Assembly (NCBI GenBank): GCA_029239935.1
Contig: JARBTY010000207.1
Coordinates: 1 to 5,376 of the forward strand
Length of the DNA: 5,376 nt
Direction of reading: 5' to 3'
Origin: Clostridia bacterium
GTDB taxonomy: Bacteria; Bacillota_A; Clostridia; Lachnospirales; Cellulosilyticaceae
How positions within the stretch are numbered: position 1 is the stretch's first letter; each line of letters starts with the position of its first letter. Shown piece by piece: positions 1-5,120 of this stretch. The notes under the pieces are model-generated. The model ran no database searches and was not told the DNA's origin. It saw only the letters and a list, made by a program, of their open reading frames with translations. The position numbers and the translations under genes were made by a program.

Positions 1-157
1 AGAGGGAGAAGCAACAGCTATGTATATCAGCAAACTGCTTAAACCCTTAGGGATTAAAACAACCCGTATTGCCCATGGAGTGCCTGTTGGGGGAGATCTG
101 GAGTATGTTGATGAGATCACGCTGTCAAGAGCATTACAAGGCAGAAGAGAAATGTAA
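1..157 (+). CDS. recR: Recombination mediator protein RecR, C-terminal end (partial, 5' truncated by window)
   Basis: The reading frame is open from base 2 and ends with TAA at 155-157, giving 51 residues of the C-terminus. It begins inside the Toprim domain with [10 protein letters not shown], the end of the conserved RecR segment that usually reads NP..EGEATA. It continues through [20 protein letters not shown] and ends in GRREM, the typical RecR tail. RecR acts in the cytoplasm with RecO, and with RecF at gaps, to load RecA onto SSB-coated single-stranded DNA during recombinational repair. It is a housekeeping gene, transcribed in the same direction as the xylose genes, and is separated from them by a stem-loop and a new promoter. 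It is not expected to be functionally linked to them. The start and zinc-finger region lie outside the window. Confidence 0.95.
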   Translation, partial: EGEATAMYISKLLKPLGIKTTRIAHGVPVGGDLEYVDEITLSRALQGRREM

Positions 158-180
158 TTTATAAATAAAATTTTATTTAA

Positions 181-224
181 AAATATGGTTAAAAGAAAAG
201 TGAAAATTTCTTTTAACCATATTT
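181..224 (+). terminator. Long perfect stem-loop after recR, probable transcription end or mRNA 3' structure
   Basis: The arms at 181-198 (AAATATGGTTAAAAGAAA) and 207-224 are perfectly complementary over 18 bp with an 8-base loop, 23 bases after the recR stop. Position suggests termination of the recR transcript. It is unusual as an intrinsic terminator: the stem is mostly A-T and no real T-run follows the right arm (GATATATG comes next), although the arm itself begins with T-rich sequence. It could instead stabilise the mRNA 3' end. On the minus strand it lies beyond any visible gene. Confidence 0.6.
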
Positions 225-269
225 GATATATGTGGTATTTTTATTTAAGCTATCATCAAAAGATACTGC

Positions 270-298
270 TTGAAATATACGCTATTAAATTGTAAACT
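270..298 (+). promoter_or_regulatory. Candidate sigma-A promoter for the ROK regulator gene
   Basis: A TTGAAA -35 box (270-275) is followed after exactly 17 bp by TAAACT (293-298), which matches TATAAT at four of six positions. Transcription would start near 305, giving a leader of about 60 bases before the regulator gene. It is the best-spaced pair I find between the recR stem-loop and the gene, but the -10 box is mediocre. TAAGCTA occurs on both sides of it (246-252 and 299-305), the second copy near the predicted start. That would suit autoregulation but is weak evidence. Confidence 0.45.
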
Positions 299-354
299 TA
301 AGCTACATTAATGATAAGGCAAATAGGATGAAATTTAATAGGCGTAAACGGTAG

Positions 355-361
355 AAGGAGG
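355..361 (+). promoter_or_regulatory. Ribosome binding site that decides between three possible starts of the ROK regulator gene
   Basis: AAGGAGG at 355-361 is a near-perfect Shine-Dalgarno sequence. Three in-frame near-cognate starts follow: GTG at 364 (2 bases away, too close), GTG at 367 (5 bases) and TTG at 370 (8 bases). The choice is therefore between 367 and 370, and no ATG competes. I use 367; TTG at 370 has the more ideal spacing and is almost equally likely. The difference is one residue. Confidence 0.8.
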
Positions 362-366
362 AAGTG

Positions 367-1503
367 GTGTTGCAAAACAGGAAAAGGACTGACAATGAGA
401 GAATAATATTAGCTAAGATAAGAGAATGTGGCTCTATGACCAAATATGATCTAGCAGAAAAAATGAATATAAGTATTCCTACAGTTACAACCAATGTCAA
501 TAAGCTCTTAAATGAAGGGGTTTTAAAAGAGGTAGGCGTGTTGGAAGTAGACTATGGGCGTAAGCCGATACTTATAGATATTGACTATGAGAGATACTTC
601 AGTATCGGCATAGATATTCAAAAAAATCATATCTATTGCTGTTTGATGAACCTAAAGTTCGAAATCGTTACAGAAAAAACTATAAAAAATGCCAATAGTG
701 CTTTAGAAGACAGCATTAAAACAATTATAGAATCTCTCTTAGACACATGCAGTCTCCATAAAGAGAATATAATTGGCATAGGGATATCCTATCCGGGCTT
801 AGTTGAGGAAGATCAGCTGCTTCTTAAAAAGAGTCCTCATGTAGGAGTGGCTCATTTGAGTTTAGAGTCTCTAAGGGATGAGCTAGAGATTAATATCTAT
901 GTGGGCAATGAAGCGAGGCTTGCAGCTTTTGCTGAAAATATTGTAGGGGTATCTAAAAACTATATGAATTCGCTGTATATCTCTATTAAAGAAGGTATAG
1001 GGGCAGGTATTATAGTAGACAAAAGATATTATACAGGAAGCAACGAGGCAGCTGGAGAAATAGGCCATATGGTGATTCAAAAAGGTGGTAAACTTTGTAA
1101 TTGCGGTAATAAAGGATGTGTTGAGGCGTATCTGTCAACCCATGCACTCATCAAAGACTTTAGCGAGGTAACAGGAAAAGAATTGGAGAACCTGGATCAA
1201 GTTTTTGAACTTTATAATCCGAAGCTCTTGCAGCAAAAGCAATTAATGGAAGAATACCTAGAATATTTGGTGCTGACACTTAATAATGTATTTCTAATCT
1301 TTGATCCAGAATGTGTGATTATTGGAGGCGAGATGAGTGAATATCAGGCTCAAATAGAACCTATCATTAAACAAATTATGATTGATAACCCATGCAGCAT
1401 GCTTAAAATCAACAGAAAAATTGAGTTTTCAACATTAGGTTATAAAGCCTCAAAATACGGAGCGTCTCTGATGGCATTTGAAGAAGTTATAGCACTCATA
1501 TAA
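367..1503 (+). CDS. xylR: ROK-family transcriptional regulator, probable xylose repressor XylR
   Basis: The protein has 378 residues, the usual length for ROK repressors. Residues about 10-60 form a winged helix-turn-helix (SMTKYDLAEKMNISIPTVTT, then a wing around DYGRKP). The ROK sugar-binding fold follows from about 78: IGIDIQ, GIGISYPGLVEE (137-148), EGIGAGI (209-215), and the ROK zinc site made by His in GEIGH (H234) plus CNCGNKGC (C244, C246, C251). A late IIGGEMSE segment completes the fold. At the position where ROK kinases carry the catalytic Asp in an ND motif, this protein reads GNEA (Glu182), consistent with a ligand-sensing repressor rather than a sugar kinase. In Firmicutes, ROK repressors next to xylA are typically XylR, which releases DNA on binding D-xylose. 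Position directly upstream of xylA, in the same direction, supports this. The sugar specificity is inferred from context. No terminator separates it from xylA, so some read-through is possible. Confidence 0.85.
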   Translation: MLQNRKRTDNERIILAKIRECGSMTKYDLAEKMNISIPTVTTNVNKLLNEGVLKEVGVLEVDYGRKPILIDIDYERYFSIGIDIQKNHIYCCLMNLKFEIVTEKTIKNANSALEDSIKTIIESLLDTCSLHKENIIGIGISYPGLVEEDQLLLKKSPHVGVAHLSLESLRDELEINIYVGNEARLAAFAENIVGVSKNYMNSLYISIKEGIGAGIIVDKRYYTGSNEAAGEIGHMVIQKGGKLCNCGNKGCVEAYLSTHALIKDFSEVTGKELENLDQVFELYNPKLLQQKQLMEEYLEYLVLTLNNVFLIFDPECVIIGGEMSEYQAQIEPIIKQIMIDNPCSMLKINRKIEFSTLGYKASKYGASLMAFEEVIALI

Positions 1504-1527
1504 GGGGATATTATATTTTTGCCTATA

Positions 1528-1557
1528 TTTTAAATTGGTTTTAAAAAGTATTTTAAA
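1528..1557 (+). repeat. Three TTTTAAA elements phased at about one helical turn upstream of the xylA promoter
   Basis: TTTTAAA occurs at 1528-1534, 1539-1545 and 1551-1557, start to start 11 and 12 bases apart. All three lie between the xylR stop codon and the xylA -35 box at 1564. The last two extend to TTTTAAAA and are self-complementary. Such AT blocks on one DNA face just upstream of -35 resemble UP elements contacted by the RNA polymerase alpha C-terminal domains, or intrinsically curved DNA. In an AT-rich genome chance is a serious alternative. Confidence 0.4.
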
Positions 1558-1563
1558 ATAGTA

Positions 1564-1592
1564 TTGAAAAATATCTGAGATACGCATATAAT
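1564..1592 (+). promoter_or_regulatory. Strong sigma-A-type promoter of xylA
   Basis: TTGAAA at 1564-1569 and a perfect TATAAT at 1587-1592 are separated by exactly 17 bp, so ten to eleven of twelve positions are ideal. Transcription should start near 1599, giving a leader of about 37 bases before xylA. With a promoter this good, regulation is probably by repression. The inverted repeat starting at the last base of the -10 box is well placed for that. Confidence 0.85.
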
Positions 1593-1612
1593 ATAAATAT
1601 AAGCTATTTATA
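1592..1612. promoter_or_regulatory. Candidate operator of the xylA promoter (inverted repeat over the transcription start)
   Basis: TATAAATA (1592-1599) and TATTTATA (1605-1612) are perfect inverted repeats of 8 bp around a 5-base centre, TAAGC. The repeat begins at the last base of the -10 box and covers the predicted start near 1599, so a bound dimer would block RNA polymerase. It is the obvious candidate target of the ROK regulator encoded upstream. It does not resemble the Bacillus-type xyl operator, which has TTAGTTTG-like arms, so the assignment rests on position and symmetry only. AT-only arms also make chance symmetry more likely. Confidence 0.45.
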
Positions 1613-1622
1613 AATACGATGA

Positions 1623-1630
1623 AAAGGTGG
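1623..1630 (+). promoter_or_regulatory. Ribosome binding site fixing the xylA start at ATG 1636
   Basis: AAAGGTGG at 1623-1630 sits 5 bases before ATG at 1636. An in-frame GTG at 1627 would extend the protein by three residues (start plus Val-Thr), but it lies inside this Shine-Dalgarno sequence and has no site of its own. Starting at 1636 also puts the catalytic residues exactly on the standard numbering of class II xylose isomerases (H101, D104, E232, E268, D339). Confidence 0.85.
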
Positions 1631-1635
1631 TAACT

Positions 1636-2955
1636 ATGGGAGAATATTTTAAAAACGTGAGTAAGATACAATATGAGGGGGAAGCATCTACTAATCCATT
1701 TGCATTCAAATATTATAATCCTGATGAAGTTATTGATGGAAAAACAATGAAAGAACACCTGAAATTTACACTGTCTTATTGGCATACACTATGTGGGACA
1801 GGGTCAGACCCATTTGGAGCCGGCACAGTGGAGAGACCATGGCTTACTATACAAGATCCAATAGAGTTTGCAAAAGCTAAAATGGATGCATGCTTTGAGA
1901 TTATGGAAAAGTTAGATATAGACTTTTTTGCATTCCATGACAGAGATATTGCACCAGAAGGTAAAACGTTAGAAGAAACAAATGCTATACTGGATGAGAT
2001 TGTAGCATATTGTGATAAACTTATGAAAGAAACAGGCAAAAAATTATTATGGGGTACTGCTAATATGTTCTCACATCCACGCTTTATGCATGGCGCATCT
2101 ACAACATGTGAAGCAGATGTTTTTGCTTTTGCCGCAGCACAAGTTAAAAAAGCGATGGAAGTTACAAAGTTATTAGGCGGAGAAAACTATGTATTCTGGG
2201 GTGGCCGCGAAGGTTATGAAACACTTCTTAATACGAATATGCAATTAGAAGAAGAAAACTTTGCAAGATTTCTTAAAATGGCAGTTGATTATAAGAAAAG
2301 TATTGGTTTTACAGGAGAACTTCTTATCGAACCAAAACCTAAAGAACCAACAAAACATCAATACGATACAGATTCAGCAACAGTTCTTGGTTTCCTAAGA
2401 AAATATGGTCTTGAAAAGGAGTTCAAACTTAACATTGAAGCCAATCATGCAACTTTAGCAGGTCATACTTTTGAACATGATATCCATGTAGCGCGTATCA
2501 ATAATGCCCTTGGCAGTATTGATGCCAATATGGGAGATCCAAATCTAGGATGGGATACAGACCAATTCCCAACCAATATTTATGATACAACACTTGTAAT
2601 GTATGAAGTTATTAAAAATGGCGGACTAGGTAAAGGTGGACTTAACTTTGATGCAAAACCAAGAAGAGCATCTTTTGAGCCAGAAGATATTTTCTTAAGC
2701 TACATCGCAGGTATGGATACTTTTGCAAAAGGCTTTAAAGTAGCCCTAAAACTTGTAGAGGATGGTGTACTTGAACAATTCAAAGAGGATCGTTATGCAA
2801 GCTTTAATGAAGGTATTGGAAAAGATATTGTAGAGGGTAAAGTTGATTTTGCAGCTCTTGAAAAATATGCATTAGAACATGACCAAATCAAAGTTAAATC
2901 TGGCAGACAAGAAATGTTAGAATCTATTGTTAACCAATATATCTTTAGTAAATAA
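1636..2955 (+). CDS. xylA: Xylose isomerase (class II)
   Basis: This 439-residue cytoplasmic enzyme interconverts D-xylose and D-xylulose (EC 5.3.1.5) and usually also acts on D-glucose and D-fructose. It is a TIM-barrel protein needing two divalent metal ions, normally active as a tetramer. The active site is complete: H101 and D104 in [13 protein letters not shown]232 and K234 in [15 protein letters not shown]268 and H271 in [18 protein letters not shown]296 in SIDANMGD, D307 and D309 in [10 protein letters not shown], and D339 in [10 protein letters not shown]139 and V186, substrate-pocket residues studied in thermophilic clostridial enzymes, are both present. The roughly 40-residue N-terminal extension (MGEYFKNV onward) and total length are those of class II enzymes rather than the shorter actinobacterial class I. 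The gene has its own strong promoter with a likely operator and is followed by two hairpins before xylB. There is no sign of damage. Confidence 0.98.
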   Translation: MGEYFKNVSKIQYEGEASTNPFAFKYYNPDEVIDGKTMKEHLKFTLSYWHTLCGTGSDPFGAGTVERPWLTIQDPIEFAKAKMDACFEIMEKLDIDFFAFHDRDIAPEGKTLEETNAILDEIVAYCDKLMKETGKKLLWGTANMFSHPRFMHGASTTCEADVFAFAAAQVKKAMEVTKLLGGENYVFWGGREGYETLLNTNMQLEEENFARFLKMAVDYKKSIGFTGELLIEPKPKEPTKHQYDTDSATVLGFLRKYGLEKEFKLNIEANHATLAGHTFEHDIHVARINNALGSIDANMGDPNLGWDTDQFPTNIYDTTLVMYEVIKNGGLGKGGLNFDAKPRRASFEPEDIFLSYIAGMDTFAKGFKVALKLVEDGVLEQFKEDRYASFNEGIGKDIVEGKVDFAALEKYALEHDQIKVKSGRQEMLESIVNQYIFSK

Positions 2956-2975
2956 TAGAGAAGCTAACGGATTAG

Positions 2976-2993
2976 GCAAGTATGAAGACTTGC
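2976..2993 (+). other. First stem-loop in the xylA-xylB gap
   Basis: GCAAGT (2976-2981) and ACTTGC (2988-2993) form a perfect 6-bp stem with a 6-base loop (ATGAAG), 20 bases after the xylA stop. No T-run follows, so it is not an intrinsic terminator by itself. It could be a processing or stability element at the xylA mRNA end, or a partner of the terminator downstream. A regulatory protein site of dyad symmetry is also possible. Confidence 0.45.
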
Positions 2994-3025
2994 TGCTATG
3001 AATGAGTGATAGATTAAACCCATTT

Positions 3026-3050
3026 GGCAGGTCTTTGTGCCTGCCTTTTT
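3026..3050 (+). terminator. Intrinsic terminator between xylA and xylB
   Basis: GGCAGG (3026-3031) pairs with CCTGCC (3040-3045) around an 8-base loop, and five T residues (3046-3050) follow directly. The stem has five G-C pairs out of six, which stands out in this AT-rich DNA. It is 70 bases after xylA and 66 bases before xylB. It probably ends part of the xylA transcripts, so xylB would be expressed by read-through, at a lower level, or from a weak promoter of its own. Confidence 0.8.
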
Positions 3051-3116
3051 AAGCATTAAGGGAATAGAATGAGAGTCATCCATATAAAAGTTTTTTAATG
3101 AGAGAGGAGCAAAAAG

Positions 3117-4613
3117 ATGTATTTAGGTATAGATTTAGGTACAAGTTCAGTTAAAGTAATTGTAATGGATAAAAAGGGTATTATAGTAGACAGTGCTTCC
3201 AGCAAATATCCGCTTAGTTATCCAAAGCCCTTATGGAGCGAGCAAAATCCAGAAGATTGGTGGCAAGGAACAGCTGATGCCATTAAAAGAATTATGGCTA
3301 AAAATAAAGAAATTGGTGATCAAATAGAGGGTATTAGTTTTAGTGGACAAATGCATGGCCTTGTTTTGCTAGATGAAAAGGGGGATGTTCTAAGACCTTC
3401 TATTTTATGGAATGACGGGAGAACTCAAAAACAATGTGATTATCTCAATGATGTAATAGGCAGAGACAAGCTGTCTGAGTATACAGGTAACATTGCATTA
3501 TCGGGCTTTACAGCACCAAAGGTCATGTGGGTTAAAGAAAATGAACCCTCAATTTTTGAAAAAATTGCTCATATTTTACTTCCAAAGGATTATATTAGAT
3601 ATTGTTTAACTGGGGATTATAAAATAGATGTATCGGATGCAGCAGGCACCCTTTTCTTTGACGTTAAAAATAAAAGCTGGTCTAAGGAAATGATAGATAT
3701 TTTATCTATCCAGACAGCATGGCTGCCAGAAGTTTATGATTGTTATGAAGTGACAGGAACTGTTAAAAGTGATGTTGCAAAAGACTTAGGTATAAGCAGT
3801 ACAGCAAAGGTTATAGGCGGCGGCGGTGATCAGGCTGTAGGCGCGGTAGGAACAGGTACTGTAGCAAGCGGTGTTGTAAGTGTAGCACTGGGGACATCAG
3901 GTGTTGTATTTGCTTCTGTTGATGAATACAAGGTGGATAAAGAGAATAGACTACATTCTTTTAATCATGCTAACGGCAAGTTTACACAGATGGGTGTTAT
4001 GCTTTCAGCTGCCTATAGTCTGCAGTGGTGGACTGAAGAAGTGAATAAAGATATTCAGGCAGAAAATCCATACCAAGTACTTAGAGAAGAAGCAGCTAAG
4101 GTGCCGGCCGGTAGTGAGGGATTGTTATTCCTGCCTTATTTAACAGGAGAAAGGACACCCCATGCAGATGTTAATGCCACAGGAGTTTTTATAGGACTCA
4201 AACCATCCCATACAAGAGGACATATGACAAGAGCGGTGATGGAAGGCGTGGGGTATGGCCTTAGAGATTCTCTGGAAATTTTAAAGGATATGCAGATTCC
4301 TATTCGTGAAATGCGTATCACGGGAGGCGGCATAAGAAATGAACTTTGGGTAGAGATATTAGCATCAATCTTTAATGAAGAGCTGAATATCGTTGAAGCC
4401 TCAGAGGGACCAGCTTATGGAGCTGGGATATTAGCAGCAGTAGGATGCGGTTTGTTTGATACAGTAGAAGAAGCTTGCAAAACGTTAGTTAATGTGACAA
4501 AAACGGTAAAACCTTGTGAGGCAGATGCAGAAAAGTATGAGAAATATTATCAGGTGTTTAAAAAAGGTTATGAACAATTAAAAGGAATTTATAAAGATTT
4601 AGCAGAAGTATAA
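3117..4613 (+). CDS. xylB: Xylulokinase (FGGY family)
   Basis: This 498-residue cytoplasmic kinase phosphorylates D-xylulose with ATP to xylulose 5-phosphate (EC 2.7.1.17), the second step after xylose isomerase. The N-terminal FGGY domain opens with MYLGIDLGTSSVKV (Asp6, phosphate-1 loop). It contains SGQMHG (76-81), the substrate-side WNDGR (98-102), FTAPKVMWV (131-139), LLPKDYIRYCLTGD and SDAAGT, all in the order seen in E. coli XylB. The catalytic base is Asp238 in IGGGGDQAVGAVG; Gln follows it where E. coli has Asn. The C-terminal ATP-binding domain shows ALGTSGV, LPYLTGERTPH (339-349), AVMEGVGYGL, TGGGIRNELW and EGPAYGAGILAAVG. Length is normal for the family. The start ATG has AGAGGAG (3103-3109) 7 bases upstream. 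The signature favours xylulokinase over glycerol kinase or ribulokinase, and the adjacent xylA makes it near certain. Confidence 0.97.
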   Translation: MYLGIDLGTSSVKVIVMDKKGIIVDSASSKYPLSYPKPLWSEQNPEDWWQGTADAIKRIMAKNKEIGDQIEGISFSGQMHGLVLLDEKGDVLRPSILWNDGRTQKQCDYLNDVIGRDKLSEYTGNIALSGFTAPKVMWVKENEPSIFEKIAHILLPKDYIRYCLTGDYKIDVSDAAGTLFFDVKNKSWSKEMIDILSIQTAWLPEVYDCYEVTGTVKSDVAKDLGISSTAKVIGGGGDQAVGAVGTGTVASGVVSVALGTSGVVFASVDEYKVDKENRLHSFNHANGKFTQMGVMLSAAYSLQWWTEEVNKDIQAENPYQVLREEAAKVPAGSEGLLFLPYLTGERTPHADVNATGVFIGLKPSHTRGHMTRAVMEGVGYGLRDSLEILKDMQIPIREMRITGGGIRNELWVEILASIFNEELNIVEASEGPAYGAGILAAVGCGLFDTVEEACKTLVNVTKTVKPCEADAEKYEKYYQVFKKGYEQLKGIYKDLAEV

Positions 4614-4628
4614 GAAAAAGAACAAGTT

Positions 4629-4680
4629 AACCTATGGTTTTAGAGTGAACGACAAATCTAAAACTATAGGTTGTTTGTTT
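4629..4680. terminator. Terminator shared by convergent xylB and the ArsR-like gene
   Basis: AACCTATGGTTTTAGA (4629-4644) pairs with 4657-4672 over 16 bp, with one G-U pair (4637) and a 12-base loop. On the plus strand it is followed by GTTTGTTT, ending the xylB transcript 15 bases after its stop codon. On the minus strand the sequence after the stem is also T-rich (CTTGTTCTTTTTC). The same structure probably stops the convergent ArsR-like gene, whose stop codon lies 6 bases from the arm. Confidence 0.8.
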
Positions 4681-4978
4681 AGGATTCAAAGAAAAGCTTC
4701 ATTAATGAGATTACTTTAGGATTTGTAACACAATAGGTAATCTCAGGGCCAGTTCTATAACCAGTAATAATCCCACAGCTTTTTAGTTTAGCCAGATGCT
4801 GTGAAATAGTAGATTGAGGCATGTTTAAGCAAGAGTAGATGTTGGTGACGTTGCTGCCATTTAACTCAATAAGTCCTCGTACAATACAAAGTCTTATAGG
4901 GTGAGAAAGCGCTTTTAAGAGTTCAGCAGTGTCATCATAGGGTTTGGGATTGATGAGGTAAGTATCTTTAAATAGCAT
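4679..4978 (-). CDS. ArsR/SmtB-type winged-helix transcriptional regulator, effector unknown
   Basis: The protein has 99 residues, a normal length for the family. LLKALSHPIRLCIVRGL (20-36) is the typical first conserved block. The recognition helix lies in MPQSTISQHLAKLKSCGII (53-71), followed by the wing GYRTGPEITYCV. ArsR-family proteins are cytoplasmic dimers that usually repress their own operon until a metal, metalloid, sulfane sulfur or oxidant binds. The classical ELCVCDL metal box of ArsR/CadC is absent: the equivalent stretch reads NVTNIYSCLNM, with one cysteine (C50). The other cysteines are C31, C68 and C83, which could serve thiol-based sensing, but no known pair can be assigned from sequence alone. 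The start ATG has AAGGAGG (4986-4992) 7 bases upstream. It is probably monocistronic, converging on xylB and lying downstream of the transketolase gene. No metal transporter or redox target gene is visible, so the regulon is unknown. Confidence 0.85.
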   Translation of the reverse strand: MLFKDTYLINPKPYDDTAELLKALSHPIRLCIVRGLIELNGSNVTNIYSCLNMPQSTISQHLAKLKSCGIITGYRTGPEITYCVTNPKVISLMKLFFES

Positions 4979-4991
4979 CTTTAGACCTCCT

Positions 4992-5013
4992 TATATTGCA
5001 ATGTGATAATATA
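4992..5013. promoter_or_regulatory. Candidate autoregulatory operator of the ArsR-like gene
   Basis: TATATT (4992-4997) and AATATA (5008-5013) form an inverted repeat around a 10-base centre. A second perfect palindrome, ATTGCAAT (4995-5002), overlaps the left arm. The site covers the predicted transcription start near 5010 and lies between the -10 box and the ribosome binding site, where ArsR-type repressors commonly bind. The AT-only arms weaken the case, and nothing beyond symmetry and position supports it. Confidence 0.4.
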
Positions 5014-5016
5014 TAG

Positions 5017-5045
5017 ATAATAGAATGTAATAAGGTGGCTGTCAA
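5017..5045 (-). promoter_or_regulatory. Near-consensus sigma-A promoter of the ArsR-like gene
   Basis: On the minus strand a perfect TTGACA (5045-5040) is followed after exactly 17 bp by TATTAT (5022-5017), five of six matches to TATAAT. Transcription should start near 5010, giving a leader of about 32 bases. Such a strong promoter for a small regulator suggests tight repression, probably by its own product. Confidence 0.85.
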
Positions 5046-5063
5046 GAGTTCTATTGTACTAAC

Positions 5064-5119
5064 TGTAATAAAATAAAAAATCCTTTGTACTTTCTGAATG
5101 AAAGTCCAAAGGATTTTTT
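5064..5119 (-). terminator. Intrinsic terminator of the transketolase gene
   Basis: On the minus strand the arms 5119-5100 and 5094-5075 pair over 20 positions with one mismatch (5106/5088) and a 5-base loop. The inner part is CCTTTGGACTTTC against its complement. Six T residues form the end of the 3' arm, and the tail continues ATTTTATT. It starts one base after the transketolase stop codon. A T6 run at 5114-5119 would let it also stop plus-strand transcripts. It separates transketolase transcription from the ArsR-like gene. Confidence 0.9.
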
Positions 5120-5120
5120 G

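Noticed and set aside
1450..1785. Minus-strand ORF of 111 codons across the xylR-xylA gap
   Set aside because: It overlaps two well-supported genes and the xylA promoter antisense, has low-complexity hydrophobic composition and shows no family motif. It is a shadow frame.
2982..3005. A seven-codon ORF (MKTCCYE) starting in the loop of the first xylA-xylB hairpin
   Set aside because: There is no convincing ribosome binding site, and such short ORFs are expected by chance.
3056..3088. A possible separate xylB promoter (TATAAA at 3083-3088)
   Set aside because: No acceptable -35 box lies 16-18 bp upstream; GGGAAT sits at the 17-bp position and the nearest TTAAGG is 21 bp away. A weak promoter cannot be excluded, but I could not support one.
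3069..3098. A nine-codon ORF (MRVIHIKVF) with AAGGGA upstream, as a possible leader peptide of xylB
   Set aside because: It is too short to judge, its composition has no regulatory signature such as a run of xylose-related or rare codons, and it lies after the terminator rather than before it.
4902..4920. A cre-like palindrome (AAAGCGCTTT core) that could bind CcpA
   Set aside because: It lies inside the ArsR-like coding sequence, where these bases encode the conserved LLKALSHP block, and it is far from any xylose promoter. Coding constraint explains it.
5047..5064. AGTT-N10-AACT dyad upstream of the ArsR-like promoter, reminiscent of xyl operator arms
   Set aside because: Only 4 bp match on each side, extension fails in both directions, and it lies upstream of the -35 box of a gene not known to respond to xylose.
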